This document shows, in pieces, positions 43,365 to 54,800 of a stretch of DNA of 64,000 nucleotides. The translations under genes were made by a program, and so were the position numbers. The notes under the pieces are model-generated. The model did no database searches. It worked only from the letters and a program-made list of their open reading frames with translations, and was not told where the DNA came from. The stretch is from [Phialemoniopsis] sp. UDSM-2020 (lineage: Eukaryota > Ascomycota > Sordariomycetes > Thyridiales > Thyridiaceae). The stretch is taken from positions 4,092,001 through 4,156,000 of the forward strand of contig JAEILZ010000004.1 in the NCBI GenBank assembly GCA_018873225.1, written 5' to 3'. Position 1 is the stretch's first letter. Each line of letters opens with the position of its first letter.

Positions 43365-45323
43365 ATGGCAGCAGAATACCAGTATGAGGCCCTGCACGGG
43401 TGGAACCACATTCGGCTCCTTGAGCTGCTGCCCGGCTCGGACCCGGACCCCATCTCGGTGCTACTTCACGACCATTCGCTCGCAGACGACCGGGATTTTG
43501 AGTCGATATCCTACGTCTGGGGCGATCCAACCATCAGAAAAGAGATCAATTGCGGCGACGGCACCCTGCAGGTGACCGTGAACCTGCACGACGCCCTCTC
43601 GCATTTCCGCTACCCGGACCGCTCCCGCCTGCTCTGGTCCGACGCCGCCTGCATCAATCAGCAGGATCTCGACGAACGGGCCTCGCAGGTCCAGCTCATG
43701 CACCTTATCTACAAGAACGCCACGCACTGCCTCGTCTGGCTGGGTCCCTCGGACGCCGACTCGACCGTCGCGGCCTCGATCATCGCCGACATGGCCGCAG
43801 CCGCGGCCCGGATCCTCCAGGTCGAGCCAGACCAGCTCGACGCGCAGCTAGAGCGCGACGGCCGCGAGATCAGCCTCGCGACGACCATTGGCTTCGAGGG
43901 TCTGCCCCCGCGCGACTCCCCCTCCTGGGCCGCGCTCATGCGCTTCTTCACGCGCAAGTGGTTCTCGCGCATCTGGGTCGTCCAGGAGGTCTCGTTCGCG
44001 CGCTCGGTGCGCTTCCACTGCGGTGCCGACTGCATGTCCTGGGCCGCGCTGTACCACGCCGCCGACTGGATCATGTGCAACTCGTCGGGCGTCGACTGGC
44101 ACGCCATCGTCGCCGGCCTGCCGGAGCACCAGCGCGACCCGTTCGGCCTGCTGAGCCCGCGCGCGAGCAACCTCATGACGATGCGCGGCGGGGACCTCGA
44201 GACGGCCGACACGGGCGTCGACGAGCTGCTGGCCAAGAGCAAGCGGTTCGACGCGACGGACCCGCGTGATAAAGTGTTTGCAATGATGAACTTTGCGGCG
44301 TTTCGCAGGGGCATACCGGATATGATGGCCGATTACAGGGCGTCGGTGGCGAGTGTCTACACCAACACGACGGTGGAGGTCATCAAGGGGCTCAGGAGCT
44401 TGCGGATATTGACGTCGGTGGACCACGACCCGGCCAAGCCGGAGCCCGAAATCCCGTCCTGGGTGCCGCGGTGGCACAGGCCCGACACGACGGCTGGCAT
44501 CTCGGGCGTCATGTGCAAGTCGAACCGCGCGAGCGCGGGGGAGCTCGTGCCGCTGGACCAGATGAAGCTGCTGCCGGGTCCGGTCCTGCAGCTCCCTGGC
44601 TTTGTGGTGGACGAGGTCGTCGACGTGTGCGACATCCGGCAGCCCCTCATCACCGAGACCTTCCACATCTTTCGTCCGCACGAGCCATGGACGCCGTACC
44701 CCTTCCACGACCCGGAGACACCGAACAATAGACCCGTCGACGCCGGCGCAGCGCCGTACCAGACTAAACCCGAGATCATTGATGCCTACGTCACGGTCCT
44801 GACGGCCGGCCTCCGCGAGTCCGAGGGCGTCTTTGCGCTCCCCTGCGCGGGCCGGCCGAACCTCGTCGCCGCCAACCGCGTCGAGTTCGTGGCGTGGCTG
44901 ACGGAGCTGCGCGGCACTCAGGCGGGCCACCCGGAGTACGCGCCGCCGGGCTTGTACTCGCAGACTCAGCCCGACTTTGGGGACGCGCACGCGGACGACG
45001 TGCCTGGGTGGGCGGAGCACTGGCGCAAGATGATGCGTGTGTACACGGGGGGCCAGAGGCTGTTCCGGACGCGACGGGGGTACTTGGGCATGGGTACTAA
45101 CGGGGTGATGGCGGGAGATTTGGTGTGCGTTATGCTTGGCGGAGACGTGCCGTTTGTGTTGAGGAGAACGGCTCAAGAGGCAGATGAGGTCGGTGGTGTT
45201 GCTGCTGCCGAGGAGAGGTATATGTTGGTGGGTAGTGCGTATGTGCATGGGATCATGGAGGGTCAGGTTGTGGAAGAGTGGAATGAGGGTAAGAGGGAGT
45301 GTCGGACGTTCGATCTAGTCTAG
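43365..45323 (+). CDS. HET-domain (heterokaryon incompatibility) protein
   Basis: A single-exon protein of 652 residues. The HET domain covers about residues 45-200: FESISYVWGDP, then RLLWSDAACINQQDLDERASQVQLMHLIYKNA and a WFSRIWVVQEV motif. HET proteins take part in non-self recognition and programmed cell death in filamentous ascomycetes. Their C-terminal parts are variable, and here it has no recognised repeats. The frame is complete and GC-rich. A long open frame on the opposite strand (43848-45248) is an antisense shadow. Confidence 0.93.
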   Translation: MAAEYQYEALHGWNHIRLLELLPGSDPDPISVLLHDHSLADDRDFESISYVWGDPTIRKEINCGDGTLQVTVNLHDALSHFRYPDRSRLLWSDAACINQQDLDERASQVQLMHLIYKNATHCLVWLGPSDADSTVAASIIADMAAAAARILQVEPDQLDAQLERDGREISLATTIGFEGLPPRDSPSWAALMRFFTRKWFSRIWVVQEVSFARSVRFHCGADCMSWAALYHAADWIMCNSSGVDWHAIVAGLPEHQRDPFGLLSPRASNLMTMRGGDLETADTGVDELLAKSKRFDATDPRDKVFAMMNFAAFRRGIPDMMADYRASVASVYTNTTVEVIKGLRSLRILTSVDHDPAKPEPEIPSWVPRWHRPDTTAGISGVMCKSNRASAGELVPLDQMKLLPGPVLQLPGFVVDEVVDVCDIRQPLITETFHIFRPHEPWTPYPFHDPETPNNRPVDAGAAPYQTKPEIIDAYVTVLTAGLRESEGVFALPCAGRPNLVAANRVEFVAWLTELRGTQAGHPEYAPPGLYSQTQPDFGDAHADDVPGWAEHWRKMMRVYTGGQRLFRTRRGYLGMGTNGVMAGDLVCVMLGGDVPFVLRRTAQEADEVGGVAAAEERYMLVGSAYVHGIMEGQVVEEWNEGKRECRTFDLV

Positions 45324-45563
45324 AGGGCAGTTTACGTAAAAGTGCTATCGATAGATATGTATAATGTATGTAGTATTGGGTAATGATTAATGGTGAAGCT
45401 CTATCGAGGGACTTGGGCAAGTCTCTCTGTGTGCAAAGCTAATTCTACCGTCTAGGCCTTTGTAAAGTAATGTACAGAGTAATGATACAGTCCCGAATAA
45501 TCATGAATGGGTGGCCATCTCAAAAGTCACCAAAGGGATGTATGTCAATGTCAGGGGGGTGGA

Positions 45564-47078
45564 TCAATCGGCAACAACACAGACCGGGGTCTCGACGACA
45601 ACAACCGCCGGCAAGACCTTCAGGGGGGCTGCCATCTCAACAACAGAGACCACAGTTGGAACGTCGGGTCCGTCGGTGTCCGAGTCATCTTCACCGACCT
45701 CCTGAACAGCAACCGTGATTCCGTCGACCTTCTTTTTGTCATCCTGGATGACCATGTTCGCAACCCGGTCGCCAACCTCAATCACTCCATTCTTCTCCTC
45801 CAACTTGCCTCGCTCGATCTCGAGGGCGAAGGCAACCGCCTCGGCAACTCCAGCCACGGTGTGATCCGGCTTGTACGACGGCTCCGATCCAGCGGCGTAC
45901 ATGCCGCTCTCGACAAGGATGCTCTTCCACTGCGCGCCGCGCGCAGAGACGTAGCCGTTGGCGCCGCGGATGTCGCTCTCGGGGTTGTCGCCGACCATGT
46001 ACACCGTCTCAATTTCCGGCGCATCCTTGCCCTTCTCCATCATCATGTCTCGGGCATAGCCCCACAGGGTCTCCTCGGCGTAAGCATACGTCGCGGCCGT
46101 CGGCTTGCCGCACACCTCGAACAGAAGCTCGGCCTTGCCGCCCGTGGCACAGGCCCAGATACCGCACAGCGCCTCGCGGAAGGCACCCTGCGCGAGGCGA
46201 GGCTGCGCGTGCTGAGTGGGCCACTCGAAATCCGGGTTGCAGAAGTACAAGGTTGGCTGGCCGTCTTGCTGATAGCCACAATTGGGCAGGGAGTTATTGC
46301 CGTTGAGGGAAGAGCGCGTGCCGAGGACGCCGCCCGAGGACAAGAGAACGTCGACGAGGACCTGCAGGTCCAGGCACCAGTCGCGGGGCGATGAGAAGAC
46401 TAGCACGGCGGCGATGCGGAGGGGCTCTTCGGACTCGGAGGCGGAGCTGTGGCGGCCGTGGGTCTCGTGGTGCTGGCGGGTCATCTCGGGGAACGGGTGG
46501 ATATGCTCTGCGCAGCGGAAGACGTCTGAGCTGGTGACGACGCGCCGGAAGCCGTAGTGGTGGGCGACGTTGCGGATGTTGTCGCCGCTGCCGCCGAGGA
46601 CGAGGACGGTCTCATTGGCGTAGCGCGGGACGAGGGCTCGGAAGGGAGTATGCGACTGGACGAACTGGTCACCCGAGAGTGGAACGTCATCGAGACGGCG
46701 GGAGAGCAGGGCGGCATGGTCATCCTCGGTCTTGCCACCGCCGTTGGTGAGCAGAATGAAGGGGACGTCGTGGTCGATCAGGTTTTTGAGAGCGGCTGAG
46801 GCGCCGGGGAGAGCCTGCTTGCCGCGGACGAGGACGCCATCGATGTCAAAGGCAAAGGCGACGGCCGGGCGCTTCTTGATGATGTTGGAGTGGGTTGTGA
46901 TATGAGCCTTGTTGTTCTCGATGATGACCGTGGTATTGGTGGTGTGGACTGGGACAGCCGTTCCCGGAACGGCAGCTACCTGCAGAATAACCCGGGGTGT
47001 CTGGTTGGTTAACTGGGCGAGGGGGCCAGCATCGGTGTCGACATCAGAGATGAGACCCATGGCTCGCTTGGCCTTCAT
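45564..47078 (-). CDS. HAD-superfamily class IIA hydrolase, CECR5-like
   Basis: A single-exon protein of about 504 residues from the first in-frame ATG at 47078. The HAD motif AFAFDIDGVLVRGK holds the nucleophile and acid Asp pair. FILLTNGGGKTEDDHAALLSRRL is the second motif, and ETVYMVGDNPESDIRGAN is the final metal-binding motif. The overall layout matches eukaryotic CECR5/HDHD5 proteins, usually mitochondrial. The C-terminal 80 residues are valine-rich and variable. The substrate of the family is not established. The frame stays open upstream of the ATG, so an upstream exon cannot be excluded. Confidence 0.88.
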   Translation of the reverse strand: MKAKRAMGLISDVDTDAGPLAQLTNQTPRVILQVAAVPGTAVPVHTTNTTVIIENNKAHITTHSNIIKKRPAVAFAFDIDGVLVRGKQALPGASAALKNLIDHDVPFILLTNGGGKTEDDHAALLSRRLDDVPLSGDQFVQSHTPFRALVPRYANETVLVLGGSGDNIRNVAHHYGFRRVVTSSDVFRCAEHIHPFPEMTRQHHETHGRHSSASESEEPLRIAAVLVFSSPRDWCLDLQVLVDVLLSSGGVLGTRSSLNGNNSLPNCGYQQDGQPTLYFCNPDFEWPTQHAQPRLAQGAFREALCGIWACATGGKAELLFEVCGKPTAATYAYAEETLWGYARDMMMEKGKDAPEIETVYMVGDNPESDIRGANGYVSARGAQWKSILVESGMYAAGSEPSYKPDHTVAGVAEAVAFALEIERGKLEEKNGVIEVGDRVANMVIQDDKKKVDGITVAVQEVGEDDSDTDGPDVPTVVSVVEMAAPLKVLPAVVVVETPVCVVAD

Positions 47079-47156
47079 CACAAGAGGAAGACAGGTCGAC
47101 TGGGTGACAGAAACTCGACGATGGCACTTGGGGCCCAGGTCGTGAAGGAGGCCCAC

Positions 47157-47933
47157 GATGGATATTGATGTCGGGGGAATAAGGATATTATGTTGATGAG
47201 AGTGAGGATATTGTGCTGATGAGGGACTGTGAAACGAGTGGTAGGCGATGAGGAGCCTCAGACCTGGGGTTGAAGATAAAAGAGAGGACCGGGAAAGACC
47301 GGTGTGAACGCGTCGATGAGGGGACAGGAGGAAAATTTAAAGGGTTGCGAATAGTTTAGGTGTCGAGATCGGTGAGAAAAGGAAAGTAAACAACAAGGTG
47401 CGATCACTGTCGGGGTGTCGCATAGGGAACGATAAACGATGGGATGAAATGAGAGTGAATGTCAAGTCACCTTGGATATCAAATCACTGGCGGTGATCAA
47501 AGATCAAAGTGAGATAAGAGTGAGAACATGTTCAATTCTCCAGCAGAAGGACCGAATCCAGGCTGTTGCATATCCTAATGCATCCCTTATCCTACTTCAA
47601 GTATAGACCGAAACGGCTTTGCGTGATTTTGACAAGATCCAATGTGTTGCAACATGTGATGACGCTAAGATGCAAGCCAAGGAAGAGCCCGGCATTGGAT
47701 GCATGCAGGCATGCATTGATGTGCAGAGGTTAGTGTCTCTAATCCTTGTTGAGGCGAACAATGATGGCGAGTCACTGAATGATATGGCATAATGCTCTTG
47801 TCCTTGGAGTAACTAACAGGACTCGAACTCACCACACATGCGAAAGAGTCGTTGAGATGTTGGTTGCAAGAAGTCGCGAATGTGGGTGGTCGTACCTGAA
47901 TGGGTCAAATTAGTGGCTCCGCTTATTGTACTT
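47157..47933. other. Intergenic: HAD gene upstream region
   Basis: A 777-nt gap between the HAD hydrolase gene and the tRNA. It holds purine-rich stretches and no supported gene. Confidence 0.4.
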
Positions 47934-48017
47934 GCCCGTTTAGCTCAGTGGTAGAGCGTTTCACTCGTATTGCATTGTACAATGAAAAGGTCCATGTTTC
48001 GATCACATGAACGGGCA
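47934..48017 (+). tRNA. tRNA-Thr (anticodon CGT) with a 12-nt intron
   Basis: The acceptor stem GCCCGTT (47934-47940) pairs with AACGGGC (48010-48016), followed by discriminator A. The D arm is GCTC...GAGC. The anticodon stem TTTCA (47959-47963) pairs with TGAAA (47983-47987). The T arm CATGT-TTCGATC-ACATG is perfect. The anticodon CGT is at 47966-47968. A 12-nt intron (47970-47981) sits one base 3' of the anticodon, the canonical nuclear position. No CCA is encoded, as expected for a eukaryote. Confidence 0.9.
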
Positions 48018-48333
48018 TTCATTTGCCATCTTTTTTGCCGCGTTCGCACAGCATTTCCGTGTTTATTCATGCCATCAGATAAGGTAGCTTACTTTTCCAA
48101 TTATGATTTAATTTTATTTTGGCATCAGGGCCATCATTTCTTCGGGGCGTCGCAATCACCATCCGTGCTGTCACTGCATTACTAATCCACATTTTGGGCG
48201 CAGTAACTAAAATGACGACAAATTTTGACCTCCTTGGGATCTAGATTGGCAGTTGATGAATGTAAACGGGAAACATGAGGCAATCACATTAAAAAGATTC
48301 TTAGACAGATTGCTTCAGTTTAATAATCGCACC
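48018..48333. other. Intergenic region
   Basis: A 316-nt AT-rich gap between the tRNA and a C2H2 regulator. It should hold the RNA polymerase III terminator (a T-run soon after the tRNA) and the regulator promoter. Confidence 0.4.
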
Positions 48334-50449
48334 ATGCGTCGTGGAAGGCCAAAGACCGTCGTCGCGCCCTGCCGATACTGCGACAAGCAATTCAAACGGG
48401 CTGAACACCTCGCCCGCCATGAGCGTACCCGTGAGATTTCTACCCTGAATTTTAGCCATCTCCACGAACAATGTCAATGCTAACACCGTTCCAGACACGC
48501 GCGAGAAGCCTTTTGCATGCGACTGCGGCCAGAGCTTTGCCCGGCAGGATCTTCTCGCTCGCCATGTCAAGCTGTCGCACGCCTCTCATCCTCCTCCCCC
48601 ACATCAAGACGCACTGAGTCTCTCCGTGCCGACAATCAGTGACAACAATGGCATGATCAGCCCAGATTTAGACTTTTTCTGGGAGCCTAGTGATTTCATG
48701 ATCCAAGACACGCTCGAGACCATGTTTTTCAACCCTGACCTGTCGCGCAACCCTATCCCGCCGCGCATTTCCCAGTCATCGCAGGCGGCGGCCTTCACCA
48801 AATTCAGTTCTCATCTACCTTCACTAGATGAGACAGAGGACATCGGTAATGAGGAAGAAGAACAAGATCTGCCCGCCAAGGACATCCCGGATGTCTGCCC
48901 CGTGCCATGGTATATCAACGAAACGGCGTACCAGAGAATATGCGTCGAAGCTCAAGGCATCCTCCACCTACTCCCACCAGGGTGCTCGATACCATCGAGA
49001 GATACGCTGATTCGATACCTGGAGATCTATCTCCGCTGCGTGAGCAAGTTCCTGCCTTTTATCCACCACGTCACATTCTCTGTCGATCACAGGGACGTAG
49101 AGCTCGTCCTCGCTGCCGCCGCGCTCGGATCGGCCTATCGGTTCGATCACGTCAAGACATATGAGCTCTATTTCATGTCCAAGGCGTTGCTGATAGAGAA
49201 GATGCGTCAGAGAGACTCCCTATCCGCATCGGCATTAATCCTAGGGCAGGGCATCTCGCCCATGCATGTTGCTCCGGATCTGGGCGCATTGCAGACTTTT
49301 GTTCTTTTGATTCAATTTGCCTCTTGGGCCGACAAGACCGTCGCCCTTGACGCATTAGCAATGGGCAGTCAACTGGCCACTCTGCTCAGGCAAAGCGGCA
49401 TCTCAGAGTCAGACGAAACGCCACTAGATATCGACTGGAGGTCTTGCATCGCCATCGAAGAGAAAAGACGAACAATTTTCGCAGCATTTGTCCTATTCAG
49501 CCTGCAAACTCTTGCGTTCGATGTGCCACCGCTCATTCTCAACCACGAGATCGGCCTGTGCTTGCCCGGCTGCGTAGACAAGTGGAATGCAAAGAACGAA
49601 GTGGAGTGGCAAGGCTACGTTCGCCCAGTTGAGCGACACTTTCGAGAAATACTGTCTTGCCACTTTGAAGGCACAGGAGTTCCCGAAGGCGAGATCATTT
49701 CTTCATTCGCGAACTACGTAGTGATGCATGGCATACTACAGCAAATCTACATGAGACGCCACGACAGTACCAGCCCGCATCGGCTGGACAAAGAAGGCGC
49801 TATCGAATCGGCTTTGCGAATGTGGCAGTTGTCGTGGGAGATGACCTGGGAGACTACCCTGGATCCCTTCTCGGACATGGGACCTTTTGGTCTCACCTCG
49901 GCTGCTTTGATGCGATTGGCATACATCCGGCTCAATTCCGATCTCGGATCGTGCCGTGGCCTGCTTCTCAGGGATCCTGACTCGATCATCAGAAGGAACT
50001 CGAACCTGCAAAGAACCCCGCACGTCAACAAGACGATCCTCCACGCCGCACATGCACTTAGCATACCAGTCCGCCTGGGGATTTCATACATGGCTACGTC
50101 CAAGTCGCCGATCTGGACCATCGAGCACTCGCTATGTGGTCTAGAATGCGCTTTGCTCCTCAAAGACTGGCTTGAGATGATTGCAGCAGCGATGAAGTCC
50201 CCCGATTGCAGCGATCTACGCAAGGGAGAGAGGAAGCTTGTCAGCATCGTGACCGACATCATCAAGGAGACTGACTTCTCCACAACACTAGACATTATCG
50301 AGGACGACGCCTCGCGGTACCAAAGAATGGCAGACACCGTAATCAAGATCTGGGCACAGATATTCCAGGGAACTCACGTCCTCGATATTGACAACGCTAT
50401 CGGCGCAAGCTTACAGCTCCTAGCAAGCCGCTCCACCATGACTACCTAG
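48334..50449 (+). CDS. C2H2 zinc-finger transcription factor with fungal-specific TF domain
   Basis: A 683-residue regulator from exons 48334..48430 and 48495..50449. Two fingers are built across the intron: CRYCDKQFKRAEHLARHERTH and CDCGQSFARQDLLARHVKLSH. The linker HTREKPF is the standard one. After an acidic region (about residues 90-140) comes the fungal_trans-like domain (RYLEIYLRCVSKFLPFIHHVTF, ALGSAYRF, IDWRSCIAIEEKRRTIFAAFVLFSLQTLAF). This two-finger plus fungal_trans layout is a known class in ascomycetes. The stop codon overlaps that of the convergent dehydrogenase gene. Confidence 0.88.
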
Positions 50450-51586
50450 TTAAAATCGATGACTACCTTGCCCATGTGCTTCCCAGACTCGATATACCTG
50501 AGCGCCGCCACGACGTCGTCCCGGCTGAATCGAAAAGTCTTGTCCACCGGCACAGGGAGTCCCCTGCTCCCGACATACCGCACGACCTGCTCCAAGTGCT
50601 GCTTGGACCCGGCCAGGATCCCGCGCACGATGCACCCCTTAGCCAACGCGCCCATGGTCACGTCGGGCATCTCACCGGGAGCCGCCTGCGACAGGAACCC
50701 GATGACCGAGATGATGCCGCCGTAGGCCACGGCGGCGAGGCTCTGCGCGATGGTGCCCGTGCCGCCGTTCTCGATGATGTGGTCGGCGCCGTGGCCCCCC
50801 GTCAGGCGCTGCACCTCGGCCGCCCAGTCCGGGTTTGTCTTGTAGTTGATCGTGTAGTCGGCGCCGTAGGTGGCCTTGACGTGCGCGAGCTTGTCGTCGC
50901 TCGAGGAGGTGACGATGGTCGTGGCGCCGGCCGCCTTGGCGAATATGAGCGCCGTGAGGGAGACGCCGCCGGTGCCTTTGTGTCACGTATCTGTTAGCCC
51001 CACTGGGTATTTGGTGATAGCTCCGATGGGGTAGGACAGGTGGGCTGATCAGAAAAGAAGGATACTTACCGAGCACGAGAACCACGTCGCCCGGTGTCAG
51101 GGCCTTGTATCCGTAAAAGGCGGTCCACGCCGTGATGCCCGTCGACACGACGGCGGCCCACTCGGACAGGGTGTGCTTCGACTCCGGCAGCCGGACGAGC
51201 GCGTGCGCGGGCACGGCGATGTACTCGCGCAGGACGCCATCGACGGGCCCGCCGTACGTCGGCCCGTTCGGGTCCGTCTGCCCAGGGCCGTACAGCAGCT
51301 CCCGGTTCGTGGTCGACGTGACGTGGTCACCGACAGCGAAACCAGAGACCTCGTCGCCGACCGCGACGACCTCGCCGGCCATGTCGCAGGCAGGGACTAC
51401 GTTATCCTTGACGGGGAAGAGGTAGGCGTTGTTGGCGATGGCGATGTCGCGGTAGTTGAGGGCCACGCTGTGGACCTTGACGAGGACCTCGTGGCGGCCG
51501 GCTTTGGGGATGGGCTCGATGTGCGCCTTGAGGCCCTCGACGCCTGTGCGTGGGGAGGTGAAGCGGAGGACTGTTTGGGTGGTCAT
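50446..51586 (-). CDS. Zinc-type alcohol dehydrogenase-like protein (MDR family)
   Basis: A 348-residue medium-chain reductase from exons 51586..51070 and 50975..50446. The GroES-like half has ALNYRDIAIANN and VVPACDMAGEVVAVGDEVSGFAVGDHV. The cofactor half has GTGGVSLTALIFAKAAGATTIVTSSS, with NPDW and GADHIIENGG further on. The intron splits the glycine-rich loop. The catalytic-zinc cysteine position is occupied by NYRD, so it may be a zinc-independent alcohol dehydrogenase-like or quinone-reductase-like enzyme. The substrate is unknown. It ends tail-to-tail with the C2H2 regulator. Confidence 0.9.
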
Positions 51587-52173
51587 GGTTGTTGGTAGGT
51601 GAATGCTATTGGGGGTTGATGGTGTGATGTGCGTTGTGAGGTAGGATTGAAAGACTTACGGACCGTGGGAAGTAGAATACATTATATACTTTGTCCGATA
51701 CATTATCTCCATTGCCAACAAAAAGATTGATGCGTGTGGACATTTGTAATTTTCCATTTGCGATTTCAAAGCGTCTTGGGGTAAGAAGGGGGTGTTCGTG
51801 ATGTTGAGTTGGGGCAGAAAGGGTAAAAATTCACCAAGGCCCAGACTCCACCGCCACCAGTGACTGGCCCGCTCGCTGTTTCTTGACTGTCCCAACGACT
51901 TCGTCGGCATTCTACCGCAAGTCATTTGAGACCTGCGTAATATCCGCAAGTATCCGCCAAACCACTTTTAAGACGGTATGTGAGATTCATATACCCTTGT
52001 ACCTCCCCATCAGGTGTGGATTTCATAGAGGCTTTGCTCCCACTTTGCTCTGGATTAAATGTAACTCATAAGTATGTTGAACCACTCTCCTACCTGACGA
52101 TTAGTCTAATAAAACACAACAGCGGAACATGCCAGGTCAAGAGACTTAGTGTGGGGAGATTCGATGGGTTACT
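51587..52173. other. Intergenic region
   Basis: A 587-nt gap with no clear gene. A possible last exon of the neighbouring membrane protein gene (about 52096-52081, coding LIVR then a stop) falls here. Confidence 0.35.
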
Positions 52174-52641
52174 TTACCTCTGCACAAATGTCAGCTGCGC
52201 CGCGGTTAGATGCTCGGAGCAGCTCTGCAAATTGGCGAAACCTGCGGCTGTCTCTTTCTCCATATACCACCACTTGATACGCGTCCAGCGGTGTTTGGGT
52301 CTCTGAAAATGTTCCTTCATATACTGTTGCAGAGCCTTTACAGCATCGTCGTATGCTTGCACTGCCGGATTGATAACCAGTTTCAGGTCGTCGTAGTCTC
52401 GGTCTGCAGTTATCAAAAGGTTGTTCAAGGATGTCTTGATGCGGTCGACATGCAAGCTCGTCTGTTCAAGCAACCTGTTCTTGGCTTCAATTTCCATCTC
52501 TCCGTTGCGAGTAGCCGCTAACAGTGCGGTAAAGGTGACAAAGACGCCAAGGGCGAACGTGAGGAGGCCTGCGAGATTGCCTGCCCAGGAGAGGGGGCTG
52601 TCCCCACCCTCGGGGCATGCACCTATTGTTGTGTTGTCCAT
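52174..52641 (-). CDS. Single-pass membrane protein with coiled-coil-like tail, unrecognised
   Basis: A protein of about 155 residues from the ATG at 52641. One strong transmembrane segment is present (LAGLLTFALGVFVTFTALLAA, about residues 23-43). A charged helical region follows (NRLLEQTSLHVDRIKTSLNNL, YDDAVKALQQYMKEHFQ). I do not recognise a family. The last codons read QR with AG|GTAAAG at the end, a good splice donor. A short further exon is therefore possible, adding only a few residues. The frame is open upstream of the ATG. It is divergently oriented to another unrecognised gene. Confidence 0.5.
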   Translation of the reverse strand: MDNTTIGACPEGGDSPLSWAGNLAGLLTFALGVFVTFTALLAATRNGEMEIEAKNRLLEQTSLHVDRIKTSLNNLLITADRDYDDLKLVINPAVQAYDDAVKALQQYMKEHFQRPKHRWTRIKWWYMEKETAAGFANLQSCSEHLTAAQLTFVQR

Positions 52642-52767
52642 GAGGCACCTGAGAAGCAAGAGGCTGAGGAGGGGCAACAGGATCAGATCGGTCTGGTGTG
52701 GGTTTGTGCAGTTGTCGTCGGAACGGGGCAATGATGTGCCGCTTGATACCCTGTAACATGAGCCCAA

Positions 52768-53395
52768 TCAACGTTGGTTAGGACTGTTCCGCCTAGTAAG
52801 AATGCGCAGCTCAGCAAGGTGACATCCAATTAAGTGATGCCACAATGCCAAGTTCTCAATTCAGCTGGCCCCTCCAAGCCTGAACTGAGCCTCTGAATTG
52901 CGCTTTTTTGAACTTCAGCGAGCCCCGCCAAATGAATTGTCTCTATTCTTTTCTGCGACTACTACTCAGAGTCTCGTTCCGCGCACGTCCCACGAGTCGC
53001 TTGCTCCCTGTGAACTACCATTCCCGAGACCAGGATCATCGATCTTCGAGGCTACATACTCCCATCCCTGCCCACTCATTGCTGGCGAAGTCTTGTGTAG
53101 GATGGCAGCCCAAGTCTCTTGGGTCTACCAAATTGGGATAGCAGGGCTTCTTGAGATTTCGTTTCACCGGACGTACCGTGTTGAGGATGCTCCTTACGAA
53201 AGAATTCAGAAAATCCACTTGCGTAGTCACAGTGAGAGTGTCGGCTACAGGCTCCATCCGGCGGAGAAACATAATGCAGAGAGCGAGGATAAATATGACC
53301 TTTATACGCAAGGTGAGTCTCATTGCTATTTGTAATCTTCAAATAAAAAGATAAAGAAAGCCTGCTAATCATTGCGCGGATAAGCCGGTGAAGCA
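52768..53395. other. Upstream region of an unrecognised gene, possible extra first exon
   Basis: A plus-strand frame from Met 53102 reaches a GTGAGT donor (about 53312). It would join in frame, through an acceptor ending AAG about 12 nt before the next ATG, to the gene at 53396. This would add about 75 N-terminal residues. It may equally be a 5' leader intron. Confidence 0.35.
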
Positions 53396-54800
53396 ATGGC
53401 AATATGCGTGCAGTTTCTGGCATCCGAGGGGAGTAGTCTCACTCCCAAGAAAAAAGCATTCAAGCTCGAGATTACGGCTGCTGGTGTGAATGTAGCTTCG
53501 CCTGAGCCTGGGAAGTTCGAGGATCATTTCATAGTCTGCAACGAACGTGCCGCGTTGCAGACTCTCTGGATCGACGGGCACACCGTCAAGGTTGACGAGG
53601 GAGACCCCTCATCCCGGCTGGTGCGCCAGTTTGTTCTCATCAAAGCAGGAACAGGGTGAGAACGGCATAATCCTTTGCAAGGAATCTATGAGCCAGCCAT
53701 AATTGACACCAAATCAACAGCCACGCCGTGTTCGAGCAGCTGGGTGCCCAAGACTCCCCTCCCGACTTCAGAATCCGGGTGACACCTGGGTCCATCAAAG
53801 AGGGGGCCGAGTATGTCGGGCCAGGTCCGTCTGTGAAGAGAACGCCAAGTTTTCTGCAAGCATACTGGAGTCAAGCAAAACAGGAATACGAAGCGACGTC
53901 CCTAGCAAAGTTACAACCTGGAGCTAAGAAACGACGACCTATTTATGTCGAGCTGTCTTGGAACAGGAAATGGATCTGCTGCTATGTGAAGCTGGAGGAA
54001 GAAATGACTGAGCACATCATGTGGCAAGTCCAGGCCCAAGAAGGACCTCTTGTGCAAGAACAGTATTGGCTACTAGGCAATAAACGGCGACTCGAATATG
54101 GTAAGGATGACATATCACCACGAACTTACGTGAATGGCGGTGCTGATGTTAGGTGTTTCGCCATGAAAGGTAATTATCTGGCAGATTACGGGATAACCAG
54201 CGTAAGTTCATTCAAGGCCACGAAAACAAAAGATCTGAACTGGGAGTATTTATTGAAGATAACCATGAATAGGACAGCAGAATCCATGTCTTTCCCAGAC
54301 TAGTAGGAGGAGGGGACAGTCTACCCAACCGCGGTAGAGACCTCGAGATAGGTCCTGGTGGGCTTATCAGGCAGCAATTCGAGACGCCCAAGGGCCAGTA
54401 CGACTGGGATTCGGATTCGGCCATTGAAACAGTCGTCAGGATCCGACAGCGCTCTGCTGATAACCCCAAGGTGCCTGAGCTGCCGACCGAGCATCCGGCT
54501 ACGGAAGCCGTTGGTTGGAACGAAGGCGTCGACGTCCCTCTCAAGTCAATTGCTGTCATCAACAAAAGCAATCCGAGTCAACAACGCTTCCTCGAACCCT
54601 CGGAACCGGTATTACCTGATACCCGAGGCAAAGCCGGCACCGGAGTCGTTGAGGATCACCCACCGAGTGGTAATGACAGCGACGAGAATGGAAACCCCCG
54701 AAAGACGACACATAATCATAAATGGCGGTCACTCTTTGGGTGGCGTGCTGCCAAGCGGGCGGAGGGTAAGAACCAGCGAGATTCTGACTCGGGTTCGTGA
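53396..54800 (+). CDS. Uncharacterised fungal protein
   Basis: A 422-residue protein from exons 53396..53655, 53721..54201 and 54273..54800, all GT-AG and in frame. I recognise no domain. The N-terminal half is beta-rich in character (KKAFKLEITAAGVNVASPEPGKFEDHFIVCNERAALQTLWIDG, IYVELSWNRKWICCYVKLEEEM). The C-terminal 170 residues are polar and low-complexity, with KAGTGVVEDHPPSGNDSDENG and a basic end (HKWRSLFGWRAAKRAEGKNQR). No signal peptide or membrane segment is seen. It may start further upstream. Confidence 0.6.

Noticed and set aside
43848..45248. 466-residue open frame on the minus strand opposite the HET gene
   Set aside because: It is an antisense shadow of GC-rich coding sequence. 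The composition is Arg/His/Ala-rich with no domain, while the plus-strand frame is a clear HET protein.
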